The notes below the pieces were generated by a model. It searched no databases, was not told where the DNA came from, and was given only the letters and a program-made list of their open reading frames with translations. The translations under genes and the position numbers were made by a program. Shown here one piece after another: positions 34,943 to 43,238 of a stretch of DNA of 64,000 nucleotides (positions are counted from its first letter, which is position 1; the number at the start of each line of letters is the position of its first letter). Origin of the DNA: Borreliella californiensis (GTDB taxonomy: Bacteria; Spirochaetota; Spirochaetia; Borreliales; Borreliaceae); assembly GCF_014205885.1 (NCBI RefSeq), contig NZ_JACHFB010000003.1:1-64000 (forward strand). The letters are read 5' to 3'.

Positions 34943-35830
34943 ATGAGACAATTTAAGTTTATTTTAATATTTTTTTTATTTATTGTTTCAACAACATATG
35001 CAAGCGAGGCAAGACCATTTGATTTTAAAAAGTGGAATTTCAAAAGAGACATAGATTTGGCATATGTATTAATGCATGACATCGACAATGGAATTTTAAT
35101 TAAATCTCAAGATAAAGCCGGTAGCATTAAAAGGCAAGAAATACTAACCAAGCTTAATGCGCTAAATGCTTATTGTAATAATTTGCAGAAAATAATAAAA
35201 AAAAGACTTACTTTAAGCAGATTTAAAAAAGAGGTGGAATTACCATTGCTTAAGATTTTTAAAAAATATAAATATTTAACAAGAAATTACAAAAATAAAA
35301 GCCTTATTGAAAATCCAGAATATACAAAGCTTATTGCAGAGAGAATTATTAAAAAAGCTTTTTTTTTAGAAAACTATTTTCAATCTAGTAGTAGGCTTAA
35401 AAATGTAAAATCTCTTGAAAATATTAAAAAAAGAATTGATAATCAGAGCAACTTAAAGTCTTTAAAGGGTAAAACTAAAAGATTTGTTGGTTCAAAGGCT
35501 TCAAGCTTTAAACCTTCCAAAAGACCACAAGGTGAAAAAAAATGTAACAAAAGACGAATCTTAAGCAAGCATGATCTTAACCGTGCAGAAGGTGAGTTTT
35601 TGGCCGATCCAGACCAAGACTTAGACGAACTAGAAAGCAGCTTCCAAGATGAGAGCGAGAGTGAATACCAAGATGAGAGCGAGAGTGAATATCAAGATGA
35701 GAGTGAGAATGAATATCAAGATGAGAGTGAGAATGAATATCAAGATGAGAGTGAGAATGAATATGATGTGTTTAAGGAAGATCAAAGCGAAGATGAGTTT
35801 TTTGATTCTCTTGAAGGTCAGTTTAGTTAA
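34943..35830 (+). CDS. BBA52-like secreted/membrane protein with acidic repeats
   Basis: A 295-residue protein with AGGAG before ATG 34943 and a type I signal peptide (cleavage after Ala20, TTYA-SEA), so it is exported, not lipidated. A basic helical region (residues about 45-205) ends at KKCNKRR. Then comes an intensely acidic tail with five copies of the 8-residue unit DESExEYQ. Position fits B31 BBA52, reported as an outer-membrane protein expressed in feeding ticks. A secreted protein inside a tail operon is out of place for a virion gene, so it is probably a later insertion or a lysogenic-conversion gene. Confidence 0.65.
   Translation: MRQFKFILIFFLFIVSTTYASEARPFDFKKWNFKRDIDLAYVLMHDIDNGILIKSQDKAGSIKRQEILTKLNALNAYCNNLQKIIKKRLTLSRFKKEVELPLLKIFKKYKYLTRNYKNKSLIENPEYTKLIAERIIKKAFFLENYFQSSSRLKNVKSLENIKKRIDNQSNLKSLKGKTKRFVGSKASSFKPSKRPQGEKKCNKRRILSKHDLNRAEGEFLADPDQDLDELESSFQDESESEYQDESESEYQDESENEYQDESENEYQDESENEYDVFKEDQSEDEFFDSLEGQFS
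35648..35767 (+). repeat. Five 24-bp tandem repeats
   Basis: Five in-frame copies of a 24-bp unit encoding DESESEYQ or DESENEYQ (first two copies Ser, last three Asn). The last three copies are identical or nearly so, suggesting recent slippage. Confidence 0.9.
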
Positions 35831-36064
35831 ATTTTTTAATTTGATTTTTAATTTGAATATTTTTTTGATTTACTTTAAAAGATTTTTAAGGTTTAATCTT
35901 TATTCTTACTGCCTTCAAAATGCAATTAATAAAATAGGATCTGAGAATATTTTAAACATTGAGCATAATGTAACTTTTAATGGTTTACTGTAATGGTGAT
36001 TTATAATTAATTTTTAATTCAATTAATAGTTTGTTAATTTAAAAAGGAGTTTTATTTAAAAAAG

Positions 36065-37000
36065 ATGTTAATATTTCAGTACGATTTTAAAGTTGAGTTT
36101 TACAATACAATTGATTCTAAAAATAGCATTGACGGCAAACTTGCAGGCTCAAGGCCTAAAGTTGTTATTATTACTCAAAATGGTGTGCCTGATTTGAATA
36201 TTTTTATTCAAAATACATATTCTGAGAATAATTTAATAATTAGTAAAAAGGCCAAACTTCAAATTTTTAATGTACCTTTAGATTTTTCTAATTTTAAGAC
36301 GGCAGATATTGTAAAAATTTATTATAAGAAGTTTTCAGATCAGCAAGATTACGAGTTTATTATGGCTGGGTATTTGGGAGCGCCTGTTGAGAGAATTGGT
36401 GGGCTTGAGAATTTTAGTTTTGAGTGTGAATTGTATCTTTTGTCCAGAGCGACATTTTTAGAGAGAAAATTTGAGTATAAAAATTTCAAAGGCAGCACTA
36501 TTGCTGATGCAATAAACTATGTGTTTAAGGACAAGGCAATCTTTTGTATGAATGAACTTGAAAAAACAAAAGTGATCAAAGAGAGCTTTGCTTGCAACTC
36601 GCCAAAAGGATTAATAGAATACCTAAGGCGACAAGGATACGTTGACTTTGTCATTGTTGAGATTGGAGATCCCGGGCAAGATGTTGATTCAAAGTTTATT
36701 TTTATGAATTTTGGACAATTTGTTTCTAGTGAGTACAAAAGACTTGAAGATTATGGGCTTTTTTTTGTACCCCAAAAAGATGCTTTAAGCTTTAAGTCTG
36801 GGTTAAGCTTATATCAAGCGCAAGTGATGTTTACTCACAATATTAAGATTGCAGATAATCTAAGCTTTAAAGATAGACATGGAAATACCTTAAACTGCAA
36901 GGTTAAAACCACCAGCGCCAGATTAAGCAGTACCAGAGAGTGTGTTTTAAATCTAGAGCTTTACTCAGAGAATAAAAAAGGAATCTATTGTGCAAAATAA
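36065..37000 (+). CDS. Baseplate hub-like protein (DUF693-type)
   Basis: A 311-residue protein beginning MLIFQYDFKVEFYNTID. Beta-barrel-like strands with an N-terminal ligand-free domain, and a mid region FKGSTIADAINYVFKD typical of gp27/gpD-like hubs. The C-terminal half is LysM-free. It overlaps the spike gene by 11 bp. Hub trimers sit above the spike and connect to the tube. From memory the Borrelia family is DUF693. The 234 bp upstream of it hold no supported gene. Confidence 0.55.
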   Translation: MLIFQYDFKVEFYNTIDSKNSIDGKLAGSRPKVVIITQNGVPDLNIFIQNTYSENNLIISKKAKLQIFNVPLDFSNFKTADIVKIYYKKFSDQQDYEFIMAGYLGAPVERIGGLENFSFECELYLLSRATFLERKFEYKNFKGSTIADAINYVFKDKAIFCMNELEKTKVIKESFACNSPKGLIEYLRRQGYVDFVIVEIGDPGQDVDSKFIFMNFGQFVSSEYKRLEDYGLFFVPQKDALSFKSGLSLYQAQVMFTHNIKIADNLSFKDRHGNTLNCKVKTTSARLSSTRECVLNLELYSENKKGIYCAK

Positions 37001-37559
37001 TAATTTTAGCTTTGAGCCAGGCAGCCTAAAGGCCTCTTCTGCTGGTTTGTTAAAGCAGTTTCTTTTTGAGAATGTTTTTATTTGCAGAATAGGTGTTATT
37101 AAAAGCTTTGACTTTAAAACTCAAACGGGTGTTGTTGCCATTAAAGAATACGAAGGGTTAGAGATTAGTACTTGCAGTATATCTAACTTTAATCTTGATT
37201 TAGCAGCAGAAGATGAGGTGGTTTTACTTCAAAGTAATTTTAATATTTTCCAAGAAAACGATAATAATCATTTTGATAAAAATTATTTTTACATTCTAAG
37301 TGTTCTTAATCCCAAGAAAATTGGTATTAAGCTTGATCAGTTTAAATTGAGCGTGCAAGAGTTTGATTCACAAAGCGAGAATATAAAATTTAAAGCAAAA
37401 AAATTGATTATTGATGTAGACAATATTGAAATTAAAGGCAATTTAAAGATTAATGGAACTAAGTTTGAAAATCATACGCACAGTTCTGGTACTTTAACTT
37501 ATGTGAATAGTAGTGGTGCGCCAACAACCACAACCGGAAAAACAGGCCCGATTTCTTGA
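36990..37559 (+). CDS. Baseplate spike, gpV-like (DUF777-type)
   Basis: A 189-residue protein using GTG 36990. An OB-fold-like first half (IGVIKSFDFKTQTGVVAIKEYEG, interrupted here) is followed by a beta-helix-like run (KLIIDVDNIEIKGNLKINGT). It ends in ENHTHSSG...TTTTGKTGPIS. The HTH pair (His162, His164) near the tip is the iron-binding H-x-H of P2 gpV and phi92 spikes, which pierces the outer membrane. This completes a contractile tail. In cp32 order the gp25-like gene should follow, but here it lies 32 kb away at 5264. Confidence 0.72.
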   Translation: MQNNNFSFEPGSLKASSAGLLKQFLFENVFICRIGVIKSFDFKTQTGVVAIKEYEGLEISTCSISNFNLDLAAEDEVVLLQSNFNIFQENDNNHFDKNYFYILSVLNPKKIGIKLDQFKLSVQEFDSQSENIKFKAKKLIIDVDNIEIKGNLKINGTKFENHTHSSGTLTYVNSSGAPTTTTGKTGPIS

Positions 37560-37615
37560 AGTAGTTTTTTTATTTTTGCTTTTTCTTTTCTTAATATAAC
37601 TTTGCTATCAAAGGT

Positions 37616-38860
37616 CTATTGATGATTGTTTTCTACTAATAAGATTAAGTTTCTCACTTGGTTTGCAAACTCTTTTGTTGCGTCAATTATTTTGCTGATG
37701 CTATTGGTTGTTAATTTAGACTCAGCTTTTAGTTGTTCTTTTGTGTTTTTGTATTCATTTTTTACTTTAGTAAATTTTTCGGCTAGAATTTTATATTCTT
37801 GAGCTATTAATTTATTGTAAAGTTTTGGGTTTGGATGAAACTTAAAGCCTAAGTTCCAGTCTATTTGACTTGTGTTTTCTTTTTCTCCCCATTTCTTAGC
37901 AGCGTCCATTACTCTTTTTATTGTGCTTGTTCCTAGGGGATCTTTAGTATCTTCAAAAACAAGCTCACTGTTTTTTAACTCCTCGAGCAATCTATTTTTT
38001 GTTGTTTCTATATTCTTGGTATTAATGTTGTCAATGTTGCTTTCAATTGAGTTTTTTGATTTGTTTAGAGAGCTTTCCAGATCCTTTGGTAAATTTTCAA
38101 GCTCTTTAAATTCTTTAGATGTTTCTAGATTTTTTATTGCATTTAGTGCTTTATCTAGAGAGTCTCTAACTTGATTTGCGTATTCTTTTGTTATGAAGTT
38201 GTCATTGTTTCTTAAGTGAATGCTGTGTTTTTGGAATTGATTTTGTTGATTTTGTGTAGGGTTTATTTTGCTTTTGTTAAAGGCGTCATTTTTTAAAGTG
38301 TCATTTTCTTCTTTTTGATCAAAAATTTTGTCTTTATCATTATTAATTTTTTCTTCTTCAATTGGGGTAAGTATTACCTCATTGTCGCTTGTTGAAATTT
38401 TAAATTCTATTGTAGTTGGGTGTAAAGATTTTTGGATATTTTCGCCTAATTCTTGACCTGTAATTTCATCAGAAGCCCCGATTAACAATAATTGTTCTTG
38501 TATTTTTGCAATTTCTTCTTCTGATTTTGCCATATTTGCTTCTTCTAGTACTTCTAGGGGTATTGGGCCTTCGCTGTCAAATTCAGATTGTAGGGCAATC
38601 TCTTGTTTCCCGGGTTCAATTTTTTCAATTTCTAAAATAGGAGGTGTACTTTGATTTATTTTTGATTCAAGTTCTTTTTTAAACTTAGTGTCTGATTCAA
38701 GCTGCAAGCTGTTCTTAATGACTTCTGAGATATTTTGTAATTTATATTCGTTTAAGGCTTTGTTTTTATCATTTGTATCCATGTTTGCATTACAGCTAAT
38801 AACTAGTAGCAATGGTGCAAATGTTAAAATTTTTATAGCTTTTCTAAGCTTGCTTTTCAA
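37616..38860 (-). CDS. BBA57-like lipoprotein
   Basis: A 414-residue lipoprotein. An in-frame start exists at 38899, but TTG 38860 lies 9 nt after AAAGGAG and starts a normal signal peptide with lipidated cysteine 23 (LLLVISC). The mature protein has a long acidic, glutamine/lysine-rich tether and a helical C-terminal domain (WNLGFKFHPNPKLYNKLIAQ). It matches B31 BBA57 by position; BBA57 contributes to mouse infection and immune modulation. An extended -10 TGGTATAAT (38906-38898, minus strand) would place transcription start near 38890. Confidence 0.75.
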   Translation of the reverse strand: MKSKLRKAIKILTFAPLLLVISCNANMDTNDKNKALNEYKLQNISEVIKNSLQLESDTKFKKELESKINQSTPPILEIEKIEPGKQEIALQSEFDSEGPIPLEVLEEANMAKSEEEIAKIQEQLLLIGASDEITGQELGENIQKSLHPTTIEFKISTSDNEVILTPIEEEKINNDKDKIFDQKEENDTLKNDAFNKSKINPTQNQQNQFQKHSIHLRNNDNFITKEYANQVRDSLDKALNAIKNLETSKEFKELENLPKDLESSLNKSKNSIESNIDNINTKNIETTKNRLLEELKNSELVFEDTKDPLGTSTIKRVMDAAKKWGEKENTSQIDWNLGFKFHPNPKLYNKLIAQEYKILAEKFTKVKNEYKNTKEQLKAESKLTTNSISKIIDATKEFANQVRNLILLVENNHQ

Positions 38861-39334
38861 AGCCTTACGCTCCTTTAAAACAAGAATATTGAGAAACATT
38901 ATACCACATTTTTTGGATTTTGATTTTATTTTAAATATAAAATCCCCTGTTAAGGGGATTTAAGGGGGTATCATAGATTTTGTGTTATTATTTTTAAATG
39001 TTTATTCTTCCTGTTTTGCAGGAATTAAAATTTTAATAATTTGTAATTGTCGCCTTTGGTCCGTTTGTAATTTGGTGTTGAAGTGGTGGTGCTGGTTTTT
39101 ATTTTATAAATTTTTCTAAAATTATCAGCACCATTCTTCTTTATTTTATTTTTATACAAAAGATTTGCTTTGTACTAAGTGTATAGCATACTTTGAATTT
39201 TTCAGATTACTAATAAAGGAGAACATCGGGTGTAATTCGATGTTCCTTTGAATATATTAATATATTTAAATGTAGACTTGAGATTTTAACTATTAGCTAA
39301 TAAAATGTTTCCAAAGTAAAATGATCTGATTACC
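38861..39334. promoter_or_regulatory. Intergenic region upstream of BBA57-like gene
   Basis: It holds the extended -10 promoter of the BBA57-like gene (TGGTATAAT, 38906-38898 minus). A 9-bp inverted repeat AAATCCCCT/AGGGGATTT follows at 38940-38961. A second short inverted repeat (GAACATCG/CGATGTTC, about 39223-39248) may terminate the BBA59-like transcript. A GC-richer stretch (39040-39090) encodes no intact frame. No gene is supported. Confidence 0.45.
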
Positions 39335-39565
39335 CTACTCAATCTCTTCATTTTGATCATCATCTTCTTCAGGATTGTTTTCAGTATTTTCTTCTATTGC
39401 GGGCTTTGATTGTGAATTTTGTTTTTTTTCATTTTCATCTTTTTTTTCTTGTTCTAATTCTTTATGCACATTTCGAAGAATTGAATCTATTAAAATTCCA
39501 CGTCCAATTGCGCTGCAAGACATAATAAATACTGAAAATGAAATAAATATTATTTTTTTAACCAT
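39335..39565 (-). CDS. Small acidic lipoprotein, BBA59-like
   Basis: A 76-residue lipoprotein with lipidated cysteine 17 (FIMSC). After a short helical part (ILRNVHKELEQEKKDENEKK) the last 20 residues are almost all Glu, Asp and Asn. B31 has BBA59 in this place, an outer-membrane lipoprotein of similar length. Function unknown. Confidence 0.7.
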   Translation of the reverse strand: MVKKIIFISFSVFIMSCSAIGRGILIDSILRNVHKELEQEKKDENEKKQNSQSKPAIEENTENNPEEDDDQNEEIE

Positions 39566-39665
39566 TTAATCATTCCTTTAACCTAAGCAATTCAAACATA
39601 ATTATATATCATTAAATTATATTAATCAAATAAATGTAATTTATTTTTAAAGTCTAATTTAATTT

Positions 39666-40454
39666 TTAGATATATTCTTTTTGAATTACTGATTTTAGAT
39701 TATTTATGTCTGTTATCACATCTAAAATTTGAGTGAAATTTTTATTCATTTGAAAGACTTGATTGTGTGGTAGCAGGTCTAATTCTATTATTTTTTCACT
39801 AATAGTCACTTTGTTGTAATCTATTGAATGGTAATCTTTTTTATTTTTTATTTGAAATCTATAGATAGGATTTAAGTATTTCTCACTTAACCCCTTTTTA
39901 ATCGTTTCTTTAAGGTCCTGTAAAACATAATTTTTGGGTTTTTTGGTATCGTTTGGGGGATTGAGCATAATGTTAATAATGTTGTCATCATTTTCATTTT
40001 TAAGGTTTAAGACAAATAATAAATCTTGATTTTGGAAAAAATTCTCAATATTTTCAATATCTTTGAGATTTTTTAAAGTTGAGTTTTTTGAGTTTTTTGG
40101 ATTTTTAAAGTCCAACAATGGTTTATTTATTAAGATGCTCAAAGATACCACTTTCCCCTTAGCAGATAAGATTTTATCTTCTGCTTGTTGGAATTCTTTT
40201 TCTCTTTTGATGCTAAAATCAAGAGTGAATGTTTGAATTGGATAAGCTTGTTTGTAGTATTTTTGAGTACTTATTGGGACTTGATTTGATTGTCTTATTT
40301 CTACTGTTTGAATTGATACCGCAGGGATTATTTTTATTGCAGGTTTTTGTTCTTTGTGTTTTTCCTGTTTTTCAGGAGTTTGTTCTTTATTTATAAATAA
40401 ATCACAAGACAAGATTAAAATTTCTAGTAGTATTAAAATTACTCTTTTACTCAT
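39666..40454 (-). CDS. Surface lipoprotein P27-like (BBA60)
   Basis: A 262-residue lipoprotein; AAGGAG precedes ATG 40454 and the lipidated cysteine is residue 17 (LILSC). After a polar tether, a compact mixed domain (AKGKVVSLSILINKPLLDFK; NYVLQDLKETIKKGLSEKYL) resembles the protein of the next gene at 40803, which lacks a signal peptide. Name by position and from memory of P27 (BBA60). P27 is a surface antigen of unknown function. Confidence 0.7.
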   Translation of the reverse strand: MSKRVILILLEILILSCDLFINKEQTPEKQEKHKEQKPAIKIIPAVSIQTVEIRQSNQVPISTQKYYKQAYPIQTFTLDFSIKREKEFQQAEDKILSAKGKVVSLSILINKPLLDFKNPKNSKNSTLKNLKDIENIENFFQNQDLLFVLNLKNENDDNIINIMLNPPNDTKKPKNYVLQDLKETIKKGLSEKYLNPIYRFQIKNKKDYHSIDYNKVTISEKIIELDLLPHNQVFQMNKNFTQILDVITDINNLKSVIQKEYI

Positions 40455-40802
40455 TTATTTCTCCTTAGCCTTTTTGACTTGTTTATTATATATTAATATT
40501 AATAATTAATAAGTTGTTTTAAAGCTTATTTGATTAAAAATATTAAAAATATAAAAAATTGATTTTTGCAAAAAGAAGTTCTCTAATGCAAAAAAGAACT
40601 TCTTTGGAGGTAGTTTAAAAGCAGTATTATTTCTTGCTTGAATAAGCTACGCTTTGATTTTGAGTATATAGCTACTTTAAAGTATAGCTCACATTTTAAA
40701 ATATGAATTTTACTTGTTTTTAAAATTTACAAAGAGGACTCCATCTGAGAGCCTCTTTGAAACATGTGTGGGAAGTGTTTAATTTGATTTTAATAAATAA
40801 AA
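40455..40802. terminator. Intergenic region with two terminator-like hairpins
   Basis: AAAGAAGTTCT (40572-40582) pairs with AGAACTTCTTT (40595-40605). CAAAGAGG (40731-40738) pairs with CCTCTTTG (40753-40760), the latter just past the stop of the leftward gene at 40803. The P27 promoter must lie in the left part. No gene is supported. Confidence 0.55.
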
Positions 40803-41426
40803 TTATTTAATGAATTCTTTTAGATTTGAAGCATTAGTTAATATTTTTAGTGTATTGTAAATGTTTTGGCTTACTTTAATGTAATAATTTTTATTAGAAT
40901 AAGGGGAATAGATAAGTTTAACTTTATTTAGGCTTTTTTGAAATTTGGCAAAGCTTAGATATTTCCAGCTGTGATTGGTTGATACGTAAAATGAGCTTCC
41001 AAATTGTAAATCGCCATATTTATCTTTGTTTAGAATTGCCTTGTTGATGCTTAATAAACTGTGATAATGAAACAAGGGCATTAAATTTATTTCTCTTTTG
41101 TGTTTATCTTCGAAATTTAAACAACATCTTATGAAGTTATTTTCATAAAAATAATTAAAATCTTTGTGATTTTTTAATTGAAGCAGGTTTTTTAAACCTT
41201 TTTTATCCAAACTGTCTTTGTGGGCTAATATACTAATTGATTTTAGCTTGCCTTTTGTTAGTGTAATTTTATCGTAATGTTCTAAATATTGAGCTTCTGA
41301 TTTTATTTCAATTGTTGCGTTTGAATCTACAGCGTAATTTCTAATGTAAAACTGTGCACAAAGAATAGGGTTTAAAGGTTTTATATGTTCGCTTTTGTAA
41401 ATTAGATTGTTTTTAACTGCATTCAT
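40803..41426 (-). CDS. Signal-less paralogue of P27 (BBA61-like)
   Basis: A 207-residue protein with ATG 41426 after AAGAGAT and no signal peptide or lipobox. TKGKLKSISILAHKDSLDKK and YFYENNFIRCCLNFEDK align in order with AKGKVVSLSIL and FFQNQDLLFVLNLKNEN of the P27-like protein. The two genes are therefore related, one exported and one apparently cytoplasmic. The same gene is read again, partly, at 63555-64000. Function unknown. Confidence 0.7.
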   Translation of the reverse strand: MNAVKNNLIYKSEHIKPLNPILCAQFYIRNYAVDSNATIEIKSEAQYLEHYDKITLTKGKLKSISILAHKDSLDKKGLKNLLQLKNHKDFNYFYENNFIRCCLNFEDKHKREINLMPLFHYHSLLSINKAILNKDKYGDLQFGSSFYVSTNHSWKYLSFAKFQKSLNKVKLIYSPYSNKNYYIKVSQNIYNTLKILTNASNLKEFIK

Positions 41427-41671
41427 ATTTATCTCTTGTAATATTAAATTTATTTAAATTATTTTTTAAATATTTAAAGTTGTATACATATAAATATTTA
41501 ATTATTCCTCAGTCCAAATTTATTTATATAAGATATCATTTTATACGGATTTTATCAATAGTTTGTGAATTATTTAATACTTTTTTTATTTAGAATAAAA
41601 AACCAATTAATATTGATTATTTCAAGATTATATTTTAATATAATATAAGTTCTAAAGAAGGAGAATAAACA

Positions 41672-41866
41672 ATGATAAAATTAATGTACGCTATATTTTT
41701 AAGCGCAATATTATTTGTTGCTTGCGAAACTACAAGAATTTCAGATGAGATGGAAAATACTAGCGATGAAGATTCAAAAGTTACAGCTCCAATGTCAGAC
41801 AAAAATATGATGAAGTCAATGCCAGACAAAAGCATGAAACCGATGACAAAGCCAATGAAAAAGTAA
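41672..41866 (+). CDS. lp6.6: Lipoprotein Lp6.6
   Basis: A 64-residue lipoprotein with AAGGAG before ATG 41672 and lipidated cysteine 18 (LFVAC). The methionine- and lysine-rich tail with repeated MxDKxM/KPM units (MSDKNMMKS, MPDKSMKP) is distinctive for Lp6.6 (BBA62). It is an abundant membrane lipoprotein, part of outer-membrane complexes and expressed mainly in the tick phase. It is the only plus-strand gene in the right lipoprotein arm before oms28. A strong hairpin terminator follows. Confidence 0.93.
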   Translation: MIKLMYAIFLSAILFVACETTRISDEMENTSDEDSKVTAPMSDKNMMKSMPDKSMKPMTKPMKK

Positions 41867-41923
41867 CAATATTTGCTTTTAAATTAATTTAAATAAGTTA
41901 AATACAATACTAGTAACTATTTT

Positions 41924-41961
41924 AAAAAACTTTTTTAATAAATTTTATTAAAAAAGTTTTT
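41924..41961. terminator. Terminator after lp6.6
   Basis: A run of about 17 bp (AAAAAACTTTTTTAATAAA and its complement) folds back on itself with a 3-nt loop, 57 bp after the lp6.6 stop. Confidence 0.7.
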
Positions 41962-42053
41962 GGATTTTAATCTTCAATAAAAGTTAAGCATTTTTATTTA
42001 TTATTTATTATTGTTATTTAGAAAAATTAAAATAATATATTAAAATTAAATAT

Positions 42054-42093
42054 AAAAAGGGGAGAGAGGGCTTTAAAACCCCTATCCCTTTTT
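42054..42093 (-). terminator. Terminator of BBA64-like gene
   Basis: AAAAAGGG (42054-42061) pairs with CCCTTTTTG side bases (42086-42093) with further G/C pairs inside; it lies 17 bp past the minus-strand stop. Confidence 0.55.
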
Positions 42094-42109
42094 GAATGCA
42101 AAACCAATA

Positions 42110-43075
42110 TTACTGAATTGGGGCAAGAATGTTGGTAGTTGTGTTTATTAAATTCAAAATTATATCGTGAATGTCTGCAAATTGAGCTCTTGAATTTTTT
42201 AATCTTAAGGTGGCATTTAATTTTGAAATGTCAGTTTGTAAGGCATGGTTAGTATTGTACTCATTAATAAGGTCATCTGTGTCTTTTAGCCATTTTTCTT
42301 TAAGTGTTGTAAGTTTCTCAAAATCGTAGTAGAGTGCTTTCAAATTAGTTTTGTTTAGTTGTTGTAGTTTGTCTTTTACATCTAGTATTTTTGCACTTAT
42401 TTCTTCCATTGCTAATTGAATGCCAAAACCTCTGTTTATAATGGTTTCTTTAACCAAGTTTCTGTAGTTTGAGTCTTGAGAGAGTTTTGATAAAATTTTT
42501 CCAAGATCTACAATTTTTCCTTCGTTGAAGTTTAAAGATGTGTAAAACATTCTTCTTTCACTTACAAATTCATTTTCGTCAAAATGCGCTGTTGAGGTTG
42601 CATTGAAAAATATTTTGCTAAATATTTCTGCTTTCATTCCAAATTGGTCATCAGGCTCGCCCTTGTAAGAATCAATTTCGCTTATTTGAATAATATTCTC
42701 AGATCTATCTAATATTTTTTGTATTAGCTCTGTGGCTTCTGGATCTACTGTTTGCTTTGGAGCAGTATTATTAGCATTGGGACTGTTTTTTTGCTTTAAG
42801 GCTGCTGAATTTGGGTTTTTTTTATTGTTTGCTGCGATTTTTGGCGGATTTTTTAAAGTATTAATGGCAATAAGCAGATTGTCTATTTTTGATTTGCCGT
42901 TTTTAGACACCTTTTTATTTTTCAATGAATTATTTTCGTTTTTTGTGATATTTGATTTTTCTTTTTTATGCTTTTTATTTTCATTACTGTCTTTGACCTC
43001 TAGAGAGCAAGAAAGCAAAATTAGCACAGTTAATATATGCAATAAAAATATTGCAATTAATTTATTTTTTTTCAA
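42110..43075 (-). CDS. PFam54 lipoprotein P35, BBA64-like
   Basis: A 321-residue lipoprotein. An in-frame TTG lies at 43090, but TTG 43075 is 7-8 nt after GAAGGG and starts a normal signal peptide (cysteine 23, LILLSC). The PFam54 helical domain carries DQFGMKAEIFSKIF, RRMFYTSLNFNEGKIVDLG and RGFGIQLAMEEISAKI, the hallmarks shared by BBA64/65/66/68/73. BBA64 is tick-feeding- and RpoS-induced and needed for transmission from ticks. First gene from the left in the array. Confidence 0.85.
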   Translation of the reverse strand: MKKNKLIAIFLLHILTVLILLSCSLEVKDSNENKKHKKEKSNITKNENNSLKNKKVSKNGKSKIDNLLIAINTLKNPPKIAANNKKNPNSAALKQKNSPNANNTAPKQTVDPEATELIQKILDRSENIIQISEIDSYKGEPDDQFGMKAEIFSKIFFNATSTAHFDENEFVSERRMFYTSLNFNEGKIVDLGKILSKLSQDSNYRNLVKETIINRGFGIQLAMEEISAKILDVKDKLQQLNKTNLKALYYDFEKLTTLKEKWLKDTDDLINEYNTNHALQTDISKLNATLRLKNSRAQFADIHDIILNLINTTTNILAPIQ

Positions 43076-43187
43076 AATGTTACCCTTCAATAAAAATTTT
43101 AAGTAATTAATTATTAATTAATAATTTTAATTACCCAATTAATAACTTTAATTCAAAATTGTTATTGTGCAATAAGAATTCAAAAAA

Positions 43188-43209
43188 AAAGAGAGCGCAA
43201 GCTCTCTTT
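43188..43209 (-). terminator. Terminator of BBA65-like gene
   Basis: AAAGAGAGC-GCAA-GCTCTCTTT, a 9-bp stem with a stable GCAA loop, has an A run on its left giving U residues on the minus transcript. Confidence 0.85.
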
Positions 43210-43238
43210 GGGTAAAAGGTTTTATTTTTTAATAATTT

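Noticed and set aside
35648..35767. Regularly spaced repeats as a CRISPR array
   Set aside because: The units are contiguous and in frame with a coding sequence, with no spacers; no cas genes are present in the window.
35649..35993. 114-codon frame with MRVRMNIK repeats
   Set aside because: It is the alternate frame of the DESExEYQ repeats in the BBA52-like gene.
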